Positions 1-7,632 of a stretch of 64,000 nt of DNA are shown here, in pieces (the first letter of the stretch is position 1; each line of letters begins with the position of its first letter). This stretch comes from Variovorax sp. CF313. Its GTDB lineage: Bacteria; Pseudomonadota; Gammaproteobacteria; Burkholderiales; Burkholderiaceae_C. Location of the stretch: contig NZ_AKIW01000077.1 of NCBI RefSeq assembly GCF_000282635.1, forward strand, positions 62,001 to 126,000. Reading direction: 5' to 3'. Made by a program: the position numbers and the translations under genes. The notes below the pieces were generated by a model. It had not been told where the DNA came from and made no database searches. It saw only the letters and a program-made list of their open reading frames with translations.

Positions 1-1205
1 TGCTGCAGGGCATCGGCCACCTTGTGCGACTTCTCTTGTCGTATTCGCCTTCGCTCCTCAGGCATCAATTCGGCGACCTCGCGTTCGACGGCGTAGAGCT
101 CACCGAAGAACTTCAGCGCCTGCTCGCCGATCGGGCTGCCGTGATTGGCCCACAGTTCGTGGAACTTGCGCCTGGCGTGCGCCAGGCAGCCCGCCTCAAT
201 GACGCCGAGCTCGAAGCACGCTTTGTAGCCGCTGAAGTCATCGCACACCAGCGTGCCGCGCCAGCCATGCTCGCCCGGCAACCCGAGGAAGGCGCGCGCA
301 TGCTGGCCCCCGCGGCTGTCGGCGAAGTCGAACACCACCGCGCGCAGCGCGCTGTAGCTCGTCGTGCAGTAGCTCCAGAGGTACGCACGGTGTGTCTTGC
401 CGTTCCCCGGCTTGAGCATCGCCACCGGTGTCTCGTCGGCATGCAGCACGCGGTCTTCGAGCATCTCGCGCTTGAGCGCATCGACCAGAGGCTGCAACTG
501 CACGCCGCACTGCCCGACCCAGCTGGCCAGCGTCGACCGAGGAATGGCCAGGCCCGCGCGACCGAAGATGGCTTCCTGCCTGTACAGCGGCAAGTGGTCC
601 AGGTACTTGCCCACCAGCACCTGCGAGAGCAGCCCGGCCGTCGGGATGCCCTTGTCGATGATGTGCGGGGCGACGGGCGCCTGCACCAGCGTCTCGCACT
701 TCGTGCAGACCCACTTGCCGCGAGCGTGGCGCTCGACGCTGAACACCCCAGGGCGGTAGTCGAGCTTCTCGGCCACATCCTCGCCGATGCGCTGGAGGGC
801 GCAGCCGCAAGCACAGGTCGTGCTTTCGGGCTCGTGGCGGATCTCCCGGCGCGGCAGGTGCGCGGGCAGTGGCTGGCGCTTGGGTTGCTGCTTCTCGCGC
901 TGCACGGCCGGCACGGTCGCGAGGTCCTCCAGCTCACGCTCCATCGCCGCCAAGTCGGCGTCGATGGTCTCTTCCAGCAGACTCTTCTGCTCGGCATTGA
1001 AGGCTTCAGACTTGGCGGCGAACTTCAGCCGCTTGAGCACGGCCATCTCGTGCGTGAGCTTGTCGATTGCCGTCTGCTTGAACGCGATCTCGTGGTCTCG
1101 GCGCTCGATCTCGAGCTTGTCGGCTGCGGCCCCTCTTCTGAGCGAGAGGACCATCTCGCGCAGCTGCTGCGCGTCCAGGTGGTCAAGGTCGGCCGTGTCG
1201 ATCAC
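1..1205 (-). CDS. tnpC: IS66-family transposase TnpC, partial (3' end beyond the window)
   Basis: This is the main transposase of an IS66-type element. It is read on the minus strand from a GTG at 1205 and stays open to the window edge, about 400 residues, so the C-terminus is missing. Seen: an N-terminal coiled-coil stretch rich in Glu/Lys, a Cys-rich zinc-binding stretch (CACGC, then CTKC), and the catalytic-core motifs HADETP and CDDFSGYK, followed by CLAHARRKF, all typical of IS66 DDE transposases. It lies just downstream of tnpB and tnpA in the usual A-B-C order. The GTG start is chosen because an in-frame stop lies shortly upstream. Whether the element is intact cannot be judged without the left end. 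Confidence 0.9.
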   Translation of the reverse strand, partial: MIDTADLDHLDAQQLREMVLSLRRGAAADKLEIERRDHEIAFKQTAIDKLTHEMAVLKRLKFAAKSEAFNAEQKSLLEETIDADLAAMERELEDLATVPAVQREKQQPKRQPLPAHLPRREIRHEPESTTCACGCALQRIGEDVAEKLDYRPGVFSVERHARGKWVCTKCETLVQAPVAPHIIDKGIPTAGLLSQVLVGKYLDHLPLYRQEAIFGRAGLAIPRSTLASWVGQCGVQLQPLVDALKREMLEDRVLHADETPVAMLKPGNGKTHRAYLWSYCTTSYSALRAVVFDFADSRGGQHARAFLGLPGEHGWRGTLVCDDFSGYKACFELGVIEAGCLAHARRKFHELWANHGSPIGEQALKFFGELYAVEREVAELMPEERRRIRQEKSHKVADALQ

Positions 1206-1262
1206 GGAAGGTGATGGTGCTCCACCGTGCGCGCCCACGCATCAGCACATTCGGCAATTGCA

Positions 1263-1625
1263 CTACAGCACGCAGATCACTCCAGCTTCCCCGATGCGCT
1301 GCCACGGCAGACCGAGCACCAGTGCATCGAACTGGGGAGGGGTCAGGCTGAGGGTGCTGCCGCTGTCCTTGGGCCAGACGAACTTGCCCTGGTGCAGGCG
1401 TCGTGCCGACAGCCAGATACCGATGCCGTCGTGCTCCAGGACCTTCATGCGATTGGCGCGGCGGTTGGCAAACAGGTAGGCGTGGTGCGGGCGCGCGGAG
1501 CCGAAGACCCGCACCACGCGCGCCAGCGCCGCTTCGGTGCCTGCACGCATGTCCAACGGCTCGACGGCCAGCCACAGCGCGTCGACCCGGATCACCGGAG
1601 GATCTCGCGCAACCAGGCGGCACAT
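1263..1625 (-). CDS. tnpB: IS66-family accessory protein TnpB
   Basis: A 120-residue protein that matches the IS66 ORF2 (TnpB) pattern: VDALWLAVEPLDMRAG near the N-terminus, then ARVVRVFGSARPHHAYLFANRRANRMKVL-type core and KDSGSTLSLTPPQFDALVLGLPW near the C-terminus. TnpB proteins are needed for transposition of many three-gene IS66 elements, but their biochemical role is unclear. The reading frame begins inside the 3' end of tnpA (34-bp overlap), as expected for translational coupling. The true start may be an internal Met or Val near VIRVDALW, since TnpB proteins usually begin about there. Confidence 0.88.
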   Translation of the reverse strand: MCRLVARDPPVIRVDALWLAVEPLDMRAGTEAALARVVRVFGSARPHHAYLFANRRANRMKVLEHDGIGIWLSARRLHQGKFVWPKDSGSTLSLTPPQFDALVLGLPWQRIGEAGVICVL

Positions 1626-1939
1626 TGGCCTGACGCGCTCAACGGCCAGGTCACGTTCACCGCGATGGCACCGCGGCGAAGCTCAAGGTGAATGTCATTT
1701 GCGACGGTGGGATCTGGCGCCAGCGTGAGCGAGACGAACTCGGCTTGCGCGTTGCCGGCCTTCGAGGCGATACCTCCTGCGTCGACCATGCGGCGCCACT
1801 TGTGAACGAGGTTGGCGTTGAGGCCGTGGGCCAGCGCCACTTGAGCCACAGACGCCCCGGGTTCTGCGCACGCCGCCAACACTTGCCGCTTCAGATCGGC
1901 CGCGTGGCGCCGCCGGCTCACGCGCTTGGAGTCTTCCAT
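1592..1939 (-). CDS. tnpA: IS66-family transposase subunit TnpA (HTH)
   Basis: A 115-residue protein, first gene of the IS66 operon. The N-terminal half (RRHAADLKRQVLAACAEPG followed by SVAQVALAHGLNANLVHKWRR) is the DNA-binding helix-turn-helix of IS66/IS3-type OrfA proteins. The C-terminal half is the variable region seen in IS66 TnpA. The length is normal for the family. Its ATG follows immediately after a perfect 10-bp inverted repeat at 1941-1969. On the minus-strand mRNA this could fold into a hairpin next to the start codon and limit translation from outside promoters; that is inference. Confidence 0.88.
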   Translation of the reverse strand: MEDSKRVSRRRHAADLKRQVLAACAEPGASVAQVALAHGLNANLVHKWRRMVDAGGIASKAGNAQAEFVSLTLAPDPTVANDIHLELRRGAIAVNVTWPLSASGQCAAWLREILR

Positions 1940-1940
1940 A

Positions 1941-1969
1941 GGTGTCCACCTAAATCCTTGGTGGACACC
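1941..1969. repeat. perfect inverted repeat upstream of tnpA
   Basis: GGTGTCCACC, nine bases, GGTGGACACC. It lies between the tnpA start codon and the element end. It may be part of the terminal/subterminal IS66 sequence or an mRNA hairpin that restrains tnpA translation. Confidence 0.6.
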
Positions 1970-1986
1970 ATCGTCATAGACACTAG

Positions 1987-2139
1987 GGCCAAGCTCAAGA
2001 CGGGATCACCGCGCGCTTACAGAGTATCTACCACTGGGAACAAGGTAAGGCACGTCCGCAAGCGGCGCAACTCGAGAGTCTGGCCATGGTGCGAGCCCTA
2101 GGCGCTCGCGAGATTTCGGAGCGCCTGTCCGGGCAATAG
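1987..2139 (+). pseudogene. 3' remnant of an XRE-type helix-turn-helix regulator, cut by IS66
   Basis: The frame reads roughly 50 codons to a TAG at 2137-2139. It contains SIYHWEQGKARPQAAQLESL followed by AMVRALGAREISERL. The pattern (I/V)Y.WE.GK.RPR..QL..L..LR.LG.REA..RL is the C-terminal half of a common proteobacterial helix-turn-helix regulator family. No start codon or N-terminal half is present: the frame meets a stop at 1984-1986, next to the IS66 end. The simplest reading is that IS66 inserted into, or deleted up to, this gene. Confidence 0.6.
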
Positions 2140-2191
2140 AACAGAGAAGATCGGACGAGCGCGAATGGAGCGACACCCATGCGCCATTGAT

Positions 2192-3304
2192 CTACCTTCC
2201 AAAGAACCGATCCGCCCTCTCCTCCTCTCGTGCCTCACGGATCGTCGAGAAAAGGTTCTTCAGCATCGAACGCAGGTCTCGGATCGCCACGGGCTCGTCC
2301 CAGCCTCCCTGGAACAGTTCCTGATCGATGGACCGCCCTCCCTGGTTCAAGGAGGTGACCGCAGCCTCGCACAGTTGTCCGACCTCCAGGACCCATCGAT
2401 AGGCCAGTTTCGCCTTCTTGGGATCGTCAAGGGCCTCACGGGACAGCTCAAAGAGCTTCGCCAGCGCTTGCCGATCCAACCATGCCTCGCCCACCTCCTT
2501 CTCCACGGGTTCCAATAGATCAGACAGCGCGACGAGATGCTGTTTCGCGGCCGCGTAAACCTCTCGGCTCCGGACCGGATCGGTCCACGGCGCTTCGGAC
2601 GCCGCGCGCGGGGCTCTGTCTGTCGCGTTCGATGAGCCCTTTGGGCGTGTATGTCTCAGAAACTCTCGAACGACCGCGAAGATCCTCTCCAGCTCTGGCT
2701 TGTCGACCATCGGACAGTCGGCGACCTGATGGCCATTGATCAAAATGGCCGTTCCACGAAGGTCGAGAGCGCGGATTTCGGTCCACGGCAGATCGACAGC
2801 CGCGGACATCAGTTCCTTGATCCGCATCCCCTTCTTGGTCAGGACAATGCCTTCCTTGGCTCCGCCGAACACCGTAATGTCGACGAGCGCGACCACATCT
2901 TCTTCTTTGATGTCGGCGGCGTAGTTGCCGCGAGCCGCACCGAGCTTCCTCGCTGGGATGCGGGGAGCGAAGTAGACCCGCGAGAAACCGGCATAGGGCG
3001 TCAGCCGCGAGTGAAGAAGCTCCTGAAAGTCGGCACAAGCCGGACGTTCTTGAGCCGCACGCGACGGTTCCGGCTCTCTATCTACAGGGGGACTCGAATC
3101 GAATTCCTTGCGCTTGTTGGCATCTGACAGCGCCGCATAGGCGACGTTGACCTCCTGCATCTTGCCGGTCGCCCACGCCACCGTGTCGGCGTCGACATTG
3201 GCATATTTGTCAGGATGGTACTGGGTTCGCCGGCTCCTGTAGGCGAGCTCGATTTCATGTTGGGAGGCGCTGGGCCGTACACCCAGCACGTCGTAGTAGT
3301 TCAT
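2192..3304 (-). CDS. J-domain (DnaJ-like) protein with a C-terminal region of unknown function
   Basis: 370 residues starting MNYYDVLGV at 3304; longer upstream readings overlap the next gene and are unlikely. Residues 1-65 form a J domain with the diagnostic HPD in YHPDKY, so it probably stimulates an Hsp70 ATPase. There is no Gly/Phe region or zinc finger, so it is not a canonical DnaJ chaperone. Residues about 110-210 (VVALVDITVFGGAKEGIVLT, KGMRIKELMS, LPWTEIRAL) resemble a small beta-rich PH-like domain of the kind found in bacterial stress and conflict proteins; this is a pattern-level resemblance. The C-terminal third is helical and unrecognised. It sits at the edge of a minus-strand run of small island genes. 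Confidence 0.85.
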   Translation of the reverse strand: MNYYDVLGVRPSASQHEIELAYRSRRTQYHPDKYANVDADTVAWATGKMQEVNVAYAALSDANKRKEFDSSPPVDREPEPSRAAQERPACADFQELLHSRLTPYAGFSRVYFAPRIPARKLGAARGNYAADIKEEDVVALVDITVFGGAKEGIVLTKKGMRIKELMSAAVDLPWTEIRALDLRGTAILINGHQVADCPMVDKPELERIFAVVREFLRHTRPKGSSNATDRAPRAASEAPWTDPVRSREVYAAAKQHLVALSDLLEPVEKEVGEAWLDRQALAKLFELSREALDDPKKAKLAYRWVLEVGQLCEAAVTSLNQGGRSIDQELFQGGWDEPVAIRDLRSMLKNLFSTIREAREEERADRFFGR

Positions 3305-3408
3305 GACTTTGTCCGGAGAAGCCGGTTGCTGATCGATGCCCCGTAGGCGCAAAAAAAGATGACACACCGGCCACTGGCGACCGGAGGGTCGCCAGTGGCA
3401 CGATGTGG

Positions 3409-3759
3409 CTATTGGTAGAGCTTCTGGCAGGTGCCGGACTCGTAGATGTCGTTGATCTTTTCCGCTTGGCCGCGAGGGCTGAGCTTGTACAGCGCCATGT
3501 CGTCGGTCAACTTGTCCCTCAAGCCCAGGATGTATTGGCCCGGGTTGCCAGTCTTCTGATCCAGAAGGGATTTGACTTTCATGACGGCGGCAGTGGCCTG
3601 CTCGTGGCGCCCAAGGATTTGCGCGACGTTGCCGCATTTGTAGGCGTCGTAGATGCGGCTTTCGTCACTGGAGCAAGCCATCAGCCCCGCGCAGGCAAAC
3701 GCGCAAGCCGCAACGAAGCTAGGTAGGCGCAAGGAGCGCTGCAGCATGTTCGCCCCCAT
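3409..3759 (-). CDS. small putative lipoprotein
   Basis: 116 residues. The N-terminus has a hydrophobic signal segment ending in GLMACSSDES, a good lipobox with the lipidated Cys followed by Ser-Ser-Asp. The mature part is about 85 residues with two further Cys (YKCGNVAQ and GTCQKLYQ) that could form a disulfide. Start may be the first Met or MLQRS four codons later. It begins four bases after the stop of the upstream small membrane protein gene, so the two are probably co-transcribed. Function unknown. Confidence 0.7.
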   Translation of the reverse strand: MGANMLQRSLRLPSFVAACAFACAGLMACSSDESRIYDAYKCGNVAQILGRHEQATAAVMKVKSLLDQKTGNPGQYILGLRDKLTDDMALYKLSPRGQAEKINDIYESGTCQKLYQ

Positions 3760-3762
3760 TCC

Positions 3763-3969
3763 TCAAGCGAAATAGATGGCCGCCAGGATGGCGATCAAGA
3801 GGATGGCGCCGATGAAACCGCCCAGCGCCGGAAAGATCACGGCCGGCCAGACCAGTCCTTTGCCGAGCGCCACGCCGAAACTGGCGCCTGATACGAAGAT
3901 CCACTGGTAGAAAAGGACAAGGACGCCCATGGCGCCGTAGCCTGCGATCAGTTTTGCTTTGAGAGACAT
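3763..3969 (-). CDS. small two-helix membrane protein
   Basis: 68 residues starting MSLKAKLIAGYGAMG at 3969. Two hydrophobic segments (AMGVLVLFYQWIFV and the C-terminal FPALGGFIGAILLIAILAAI) indicate a small inner-membrane protein. A longer reading to 4032 is possible but its added N-terminus is Ser/Phe-rich and unconvincing. It lies between an exported-protein gene and the lipoprotein gene on the same strand. No function recognised. Confidence 0.6.
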   Translation of the reverse strand: MSLKAKLIAGYGAMGVLVLFYQWIFVSGASFGVALGKGLVWPAVIFPALGGFIGAILLIAILAAIYFA

Positions 3970-4035
3970 TGCTGAGATGAATGAAAAGTTGAAGGAGGTG
4001 GGACTTGAGGGTCTGAAGACGCGGGTGACCACATG

Positions 4036-4446
4036 TCAGCAGCGATGCTTCTTGTTCACCGGCCGTCTCGGGTCGGTGCCAAGCACGGCGCCTTCCTTGG
4101 TCATGCACACGCCGTCGGCGCAGGCATAGCCGGGCGCCTTGAGCACAGCGCGGTCGGCATCGCCGATCTCACAGCGCAGTTCGTCGAAGTCGAATTCTTT
4201 GTAGGACTTCACGCGCTCGGTGGTCGTGTAGTACACGCCGTTGGCCCCTGCCTGCACCCGGATCGGATAGACCGGGTACTTGAGGTCGCGACTCCAGCCC
4301 TGGATCTGAATCTCCATGGCCGATCGGTCGATCTGGTGCTTGACGGCATCGGGGTTGATGAGCGGATCGATGCCCTTGGCAAGCGCCAAGGGCGCCAAGG
4401 TGATCGCGGTGAGCACCGCCAAAGCGGTGCCGATCATGGTTTTCAT
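4036..4446 (-). CDS. exported protein of unknown function, Cys-containing
   Basis: 136 residues with a clear Sec signal peptide (MKTMIGTALAVLTAITLAPLALA, cleavage expected after ALA). The mature protein is about 113 residues with four Cys (LRCEIG, GYACADGVC, final Cys), suggesting two periplasmic disulfides. It is probably the first gene of the minus-strand unit that continues with the small membrane protein and lipoprotein genes. No family recognised. Confidence 0.7.
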   Translation of the reverse strand: MKTMIGTALAVLTAITLAPLALAKGIDPLINPDAVKHQIDRSAMEIQIQGWSRDLKYPVYPIRVQAGANGVYYTTTERVKSYKEFDFDELRCEIGDADRAVLKAPGYACADGVCMTKEGAVLGTDPRRPVNKKHRC

Positions 4447-4663
4447 GAGGGGCCTTCAGAAAAAGAGAGTGAACTTGAGACAACTCCGGTCGACCAGTCC
4501 GTTCAAGCAAGTTGGGCGCGCGCGAAAGGCGCCACGAGTTTCTAGCGGTGATGTTGATGGGCGCACTTTCAGAATGGCTGGCTATCGATGAAGAGGCATC
4601 TGTCGATATGTGCTGGTCCTCCTTGGGTGCTTTGTGGAACGTGTTTCTCCCGTGAGATTTGTG

Positions 4664-4721
4664 TTGCGAAATGCTAAGGATTCCTTAGTATAAGAATAAG
4701 TCAAAACTCAGACTATCTGAG
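4664..4721 (+). promoter_or_regulatory. candidate promoter with two palindromic operators for the XRE gene
   Basis: A possible -35 TTGCGA (4664-4669) and -10 TAGTAT/TATAAG (4686-4694) precede the regulator gene. Two 15-bp inverted repeats lie here: CTAAGGATTCCTTAG (4674-4688), between and overlapping the -35/-10, and CTCAGACTATCTGAG (4707-4721), abutting the ATG. Their centres are 33 bp apart, about three helical turns, as expected for an autoregulated dimeric repressor. The half-sites differ, so a shared binder is inference. Confidence 0.45.
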
Positions 4722-4722
4722 G

Positions 4723-5067
4723 ATGCCTCGTGCGAGCCATGCTCAGATTGACCCCGCTTTGCCGTTGTTCGCCCGGCGGCTCAAAGCCGCACGGTTGCGC
4801 AGCAATTTCTCGCAAGAAGGGCTGGGCGTGGCTGCCGGGGTCGACGAGTTTTCCGCCAGCGCGAGAATCAATCAGTACGAGCGTGGCAAACACACACCGG
4901 ACGTCTTGATGTCCACGCACTTAGCTCAAGCACTGGACGTGCCGTTGTCGTATTTCTGGGCGGTCGACGATGACGAAGCAGAGCTTCTGCGGCTCTATCA
5001 CTCACTGGGAGTGCGGATGCGCAAGCAGGCACTGCGCCTGATTCAGGACTTGGCTGCCGCTAAATAG
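4723..5067 (+). CDS. XRE-family transcriptional regulator
   Basis: 114 residues. Residues about 15-75 form a Cro/C1-type helix-turn-helix (FARRLKAARLRSNFSQEGLG, INQYERGKHTPDVLM, AQALDVPLSYFWA). The remaining C-terminal part, DDDEAELLRLYHSLGVRMR-KQALRLIQDLA, is a short helical tail probably used for dimerisation. It is one of the few plus-strand genes in this part and stands alone, with palindromes directly upstream that suggest autoregulation. It may control neighbouring minus-strand genes; no direct evidence. Confidence 0.85.
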   Translation: MPRASHAQIDPALPLFARRLKAARLRSNFSQEGLGVAAGVDEFSASARINQYERGKHTPDVLMSTHLAQALDVPLSYFWAVDDDEAELLRLYHSLGVRMRKQALRLIQDLAAAK

Positions 5068-5237
5068 AGCGTGCTCGGTGTCTTGGCTCGCTGCGCTGCG
5101 GGCCCGCCAGCCGGAGTCTTGGCAGAACCGCCCCCTTGAGGACAAGGGGGCCTGCGTACCCCTTGCGGAAACGGGGCGGGACCATCGAACTGGCCGACGC
5201 GATAGCAGTGCGTTGATTTGTTAGTAGCCCGCTGGCC

Positions 5238-5375
5238 TCAGTCGGAGGAATGCGGCGAGTCTCTGCGCAGGTAGCTGCAGAAATGCCACCCCAGCCCAAA
5301 GCCGCAGAGCAGGCCCGCAGCGAGCACGAATGTGAAGGCCCTCAAGTAGTCGATCGGCCCGTAGCAGATGTTCAT
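5238..5375 (-). CDS. 45-residue single-pass membrane peptide, copy 1
   Basis: A very small gene starting at 5375: MNICYGPIDYLRAFTFVLAA, then a hydrophobic stretch ending GFGLGWHFCSYLRR. It has one transmembrane helix with a positively charged tail. A paralogue with the same length and layout lies at 7633-7770 (MN.(C/F)(Y/F)GPI(D/E)YLRAFT.VL), which supports both as real genes. A terminator-like hairpin sits 57 bases upstream. Downstream DNA (5145-5237) also resembles that downstream of the second copy. Function unknown. Confidence 0.65.
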   Translation of the reverse strand: MNICYGPIDYLRAFTFVLAAGLLCGFGLGWHFCSYLRRDSPHSSD

Positions 5376-5431
5376 GGATGTCCTTTCTCTTTCTTGGTGG
5401 TTGAGGGGGCAGACCTCGAGCGCCCAAAAGA

Positions 5432-5467
5432 ACAAACCCCGGTCCCTCCAGAGGTGCCGGGGTTTGT
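5432..5467 (-). terminator. terminator-like hairpin
   Basis: An 11-bp perfect stem, ACAAACCCCGG pairing with CCGGGGTTTGT, with a 14-base loop. On the minus strand it is followed by TCTTTT. It lies between the 5533-5757 gene and the small membrane peptide gene. Confidence 0.65.
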
Positions 5468-5532
5468 GCCGTTGAGACAGGAGGGATGAGGTCGAGAGGG
5501 GTAGCAGCCTGATGCCGGTAGAAAGACCGCGT

Positions 5533-5757
5533 TCACCACGGACTGCTTCGCAGTGGGACTTCCTCCGGCACCTGGAACTGTCGCAGCCGCGCCTGCTCCT
5601 CGGTGGCACGCCGCACCGCTTCCCGTTGGAACGGATCGGTTTGCTTGCGTCGCAGCATCAGACGATCCACCCGCCGAAGAAATTCCTCGTCGAGTGAGAC
5701 CACTTCATTCGAGCTGCTCGTCGCTGGCGCCGCAGCCTCGCCTGGCAGGCTTCTCAT
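5533..5757 (-). CDS. small hypothetical protein
   Basis: 74 residues, predicted soluble and helical, rich in Arg and Glu (EEFLRRVDRLMLRRKQTDPF, REAVRRATEEQARLRQF). Its ATG overlaps the stop of the upstream Cys-rich protein gene by four bases (ATGA), which strongly suggests translational coupling and is the main reason for accepting it. No family recognised. Confidence 0.6.
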   Translation of the reverse strand: MRSLPGEAAAPATSSSNEVVSLDEEFLRRVDRLMLRRKQTDPFQREAVRRATEEQARLRQFQVPEEVPLRSSPW

Positions 5758-6524
5758 GAGAGCTCCCCCGCGAAGAAGATCGCCTGCACGCGCCTGGCAC
5801 CTGCCCCGTGGGCCGGGAAGCCCACGATGGCCGCGCGATCACGCTGCTGGCAGATGCCGCAGTTCAGGCAGTCGGTGTTGCCGACACTGGCAGGACAGAC
5901 GACGACCATCCGCCCTTCAGGTGTCCTGGTCGGTTTCGTAGTACCGACGGGCAGCACCACCACCACAGGCGCAATGCCCAGCGCTGCATGGGCATCGGCC
6001 TGCGCCAATGTCTGGGCACTGAGGTTCACCGTGAAGCCGAGCTCGTTGGCATTGCGAATGGCGGCCTGGTTCGCCTGCGTTGGCCGGTAGTGCGTGTAGG
6101 TAAACCCGCGCCGCCCCCGATTGGCCATCGCCAGCCTCGTGAGCAGACGGGCGTCAATCGCGCCTGGTGCGCAGGGCGTCAGGTCGCCAGCCTGGTTGTG
6201 CCGCCACAGTGCCCCGCGCCGCAGCGTGCGAACCTGCGCCAACAGCTCCTCGAAGGTGCTGCCTCGCACCCCAGCTGTAACAGCTCTCCAATGCGGCGCC
6301 AGGGGCCCACTCTCGGCATAGCAGCCATTGCGCCGGAACCCGCATTCCGGTGGACAGGAGTTGGCACTCGTTGTCGTGACGGCCATGGGGCCCGTCTTGG
6401 CGTTGCGGCTGATGCGGGTGAAGTGATAGGTGAATGGCCCTGTGGGGGTCTGCGGCGATGCTTCCGGAAATGCAGTTGACGCGATCTGCGACGTCGAAGC
6501 ACCGAGCAAGATCGTGGTGATCAA
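5754..6524 (-). CDS. Cys-rich protein of unknown function (phage/island type)
   Basis: 256 residues. The start is a TTG at 6524, chosen because AAGGAG lies six bases upstream. Two Cys clusters stand out: NSCPPECGFRRNGCYAESG (about residues 55-73) and CPASVGNTDCLNCGICQQRD near the C-terminus, together enough ligands for a metal site or iron-sulfur cluster. Between them are Arg/His-rich segments (RRGALWRHNQAGDL) and a beta-alpha pattern with VVVVLP. The layout resembles phage/plasmid proteins of uncharacterised DUF type; I could not assign it to a radical-SAM or nuclease family. It is followed by an overlapping 74-residue gene. Confidence 0.7.
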   Translation of the reverse strand: MITTILLGASTSQIASTAFPEASPQTPTGPFTYHFTRISRNAKTGPMAVTTTSANSCPPECGFRRNGCYAESGPLAPHWRAVTAGVRGSTFEELLAQVRTLRRGALWRHNQAGDLTPCAPGAIDARLLTRLAMANRGRRGFTYTHYRPTQANQAAIRNANELGFTVNLSAQTLAQADAHAALGIAPVVVVLPVGTTKPTRTPEGRMVVVCPASVGNTDCLNCGICQQRDRAAIVGFPAHGAGARRVQAIFFAGELS

Positions 6525-6668
6525 GATGTTCTCCTTGAGAGGTAGGTGCCGCCATCGCGAGCACGAGGCGCGCGGCCACCTCCCTGCTCCACACCCATGG
6601 GCTTTGAGGCAGAGGGTGGCGCGCGGGATTGAAGGGGCTTGGGGGAGCCCGGGGAGGCCCTGTCGGGC

Positions 6669-6887
6669 CTAAGCGTCGAAGCGCTGCTTGAGCTTTCGCT
6701 GCACCTCGAGGGCGCAGCCGTGCCAGGCGCGGCCGCTGACCATGCCGGTGTCCAGCGCTTCGGGATCAGTGGCGGCCACCCTCTGCGCGTACTGAGTCAG
6801 TGCCTGCAGCACGAAGGCCTGGATGAGCGCGCCGTGGGCGCTGTGCTCCATCAACTCGGTGACGAACTCAACGTTGGTCGACGGCAT
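6669..6887 (-). CDS. small hypothetical protein
   Basis: 72 residues (MPSTNVEFVTELMEHSAHGA, then IQAFVLQALTQYAQRVA). Helical and soluble, with no recognisable family. It overlaps the 3' end of the preceding gene by 20 bases and is the last of three overlapping minus-strand genes from 7481 down to 6669. The fit to an island operon supports it. Confidence 0.6.
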   Translation of the reverse strand: MPSTNVEFVTELMEHSAHGALIQAFVLQALTQYAQRVAATDPEALDTGMVSGRAWHGCALEVQRKLKQRFDA

Positions 6888-7173
6888 GCTCGTCCACCTC
6901 GTCCACCTCGTTCGTCTCGCCCACCTCGCTCACTTCACACGTCGACTGGATGATCTCGAAGCCTGCGTCGGTAACGAGACCCGGATCCAGCAGCATGACC
7001 AGGTCGTCCGAGATGCCCGAGCGCATCGACGCCCACGCTTCATCGTCCAGGCCATCCTCGCGTGCACGAACCTGAGCGGCACGAGCCAATGCGTCCTTAT
7101 CGAAGACTGCAAGCTCGATGCTGAACACCACCACCGTGCGGGGCATCGCCGGGCTGAACGCAGTGTCGCTCAT
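6868..7173 (-). CDS. hypothetical protein with acidic C-terminus
   Basis: 101 residues starting MSDTAFSPAMPRTVVVFSIE at 7173; its ATG overlaps the stop of the upstream gene (ATGA). The N-terminal half has a beta-strand then helix pattern (TVVVFSIELAVFDKDALARA). The C-terminus is unusually acidic and repetitive (EVSEVGETNEVDEVDEHA), caused by a short imperfect DNA repeat around 6889-6930. Function unknown. Confidence 0.65.
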   Translation of the reverse strand: MSDTAFSPAMPRTVVVFSIELAVFDKDALARAAQVRAREDGLDDEAWASMRSGISDDLVMLLDPGLVTDAGFEIIQSTCEVSEVGETNEVDEVDEHAVDQR

Positions 7174-7481
7174 GCCCCCTCCTCGGCGTCGATACGCGAG
7201 ATCTCCGCGCCGAACGCCAACGCCGCGTTGTCGGGGCTGGGCGGGCCGTTCTGGCGAATCCACCATGCGGGCGGGTTGTACGGCACGGCCATCACTCCCA
7301 GGTAGCCGCCATGCGTGGCGTAGGCGACGACCTTGGCGCAGCCGATGCTGTTGAGACGGATCGCGATGTCGTCGCCGATGACAGGGACCTCGAAATCCGC
7401 GGACCACTTGAACTGGTCCTTGGAGGTGAGGTCACGGGTGTAAGGCGGCACGGTCGTGTGCCGCTGGAAATGAAGGTCCAT
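7170..7481 (-). CDS. hypothetical protein
   Basis: 103 residues starting MDLHFQRHTTVPPYTRD at 7481. Seen: DFEVPVIGDDIAIRLNSIGC, then AKVVAYATHGGYLGVMAVPY, suggestive of a small beta-barrel fold, and a conserved-looking PPAWWIRQNG segment. It is first of three overlapping genes (7481 to 6669) on the minus strand. No family recognised. The longer upstream reading to 7694 is rejected because it runs through the small membrane peptide locus. Confidence 0.7.
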   Translation of the reverse strand: MDLHFQRHTTVPPYTRDLTSKDQFKWSADFEVPVIGDDIAIRLNSIGCAKVVAYATHGGYLGVMAVPYNPPAWWIRQNGPPSPDNAALAFGAEISRIDAEEGA

Positions 7482-7632
7482 GACAGGGAGGTTCCTGAGA
7501 AATCTGTGTCCAGCCCACCCCTTCAATCCGCATGGGGCGGGCCGCTGTGAAACCCCTGCGGAAACGGGGCGAGGCACCGAGTCGGCCGACCGGTGGCGAT
7601 GTGGGAGCTGAAGGTGCAGAAGCCGATCGGCG

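Noticed and set aside
24..1214. 396-codon plus-strand open frame at the left end
   Set aside because: It is the reverse of the IS66 tnpC frame, which carries the DDE motifs.
2192..3637. 481-residue version of the J-domain protein
   Set aside because: The added N-terminal 111 residues are antisense-like, overlap the lipoprotein gene and precede a much better start at MNYYDVLG.
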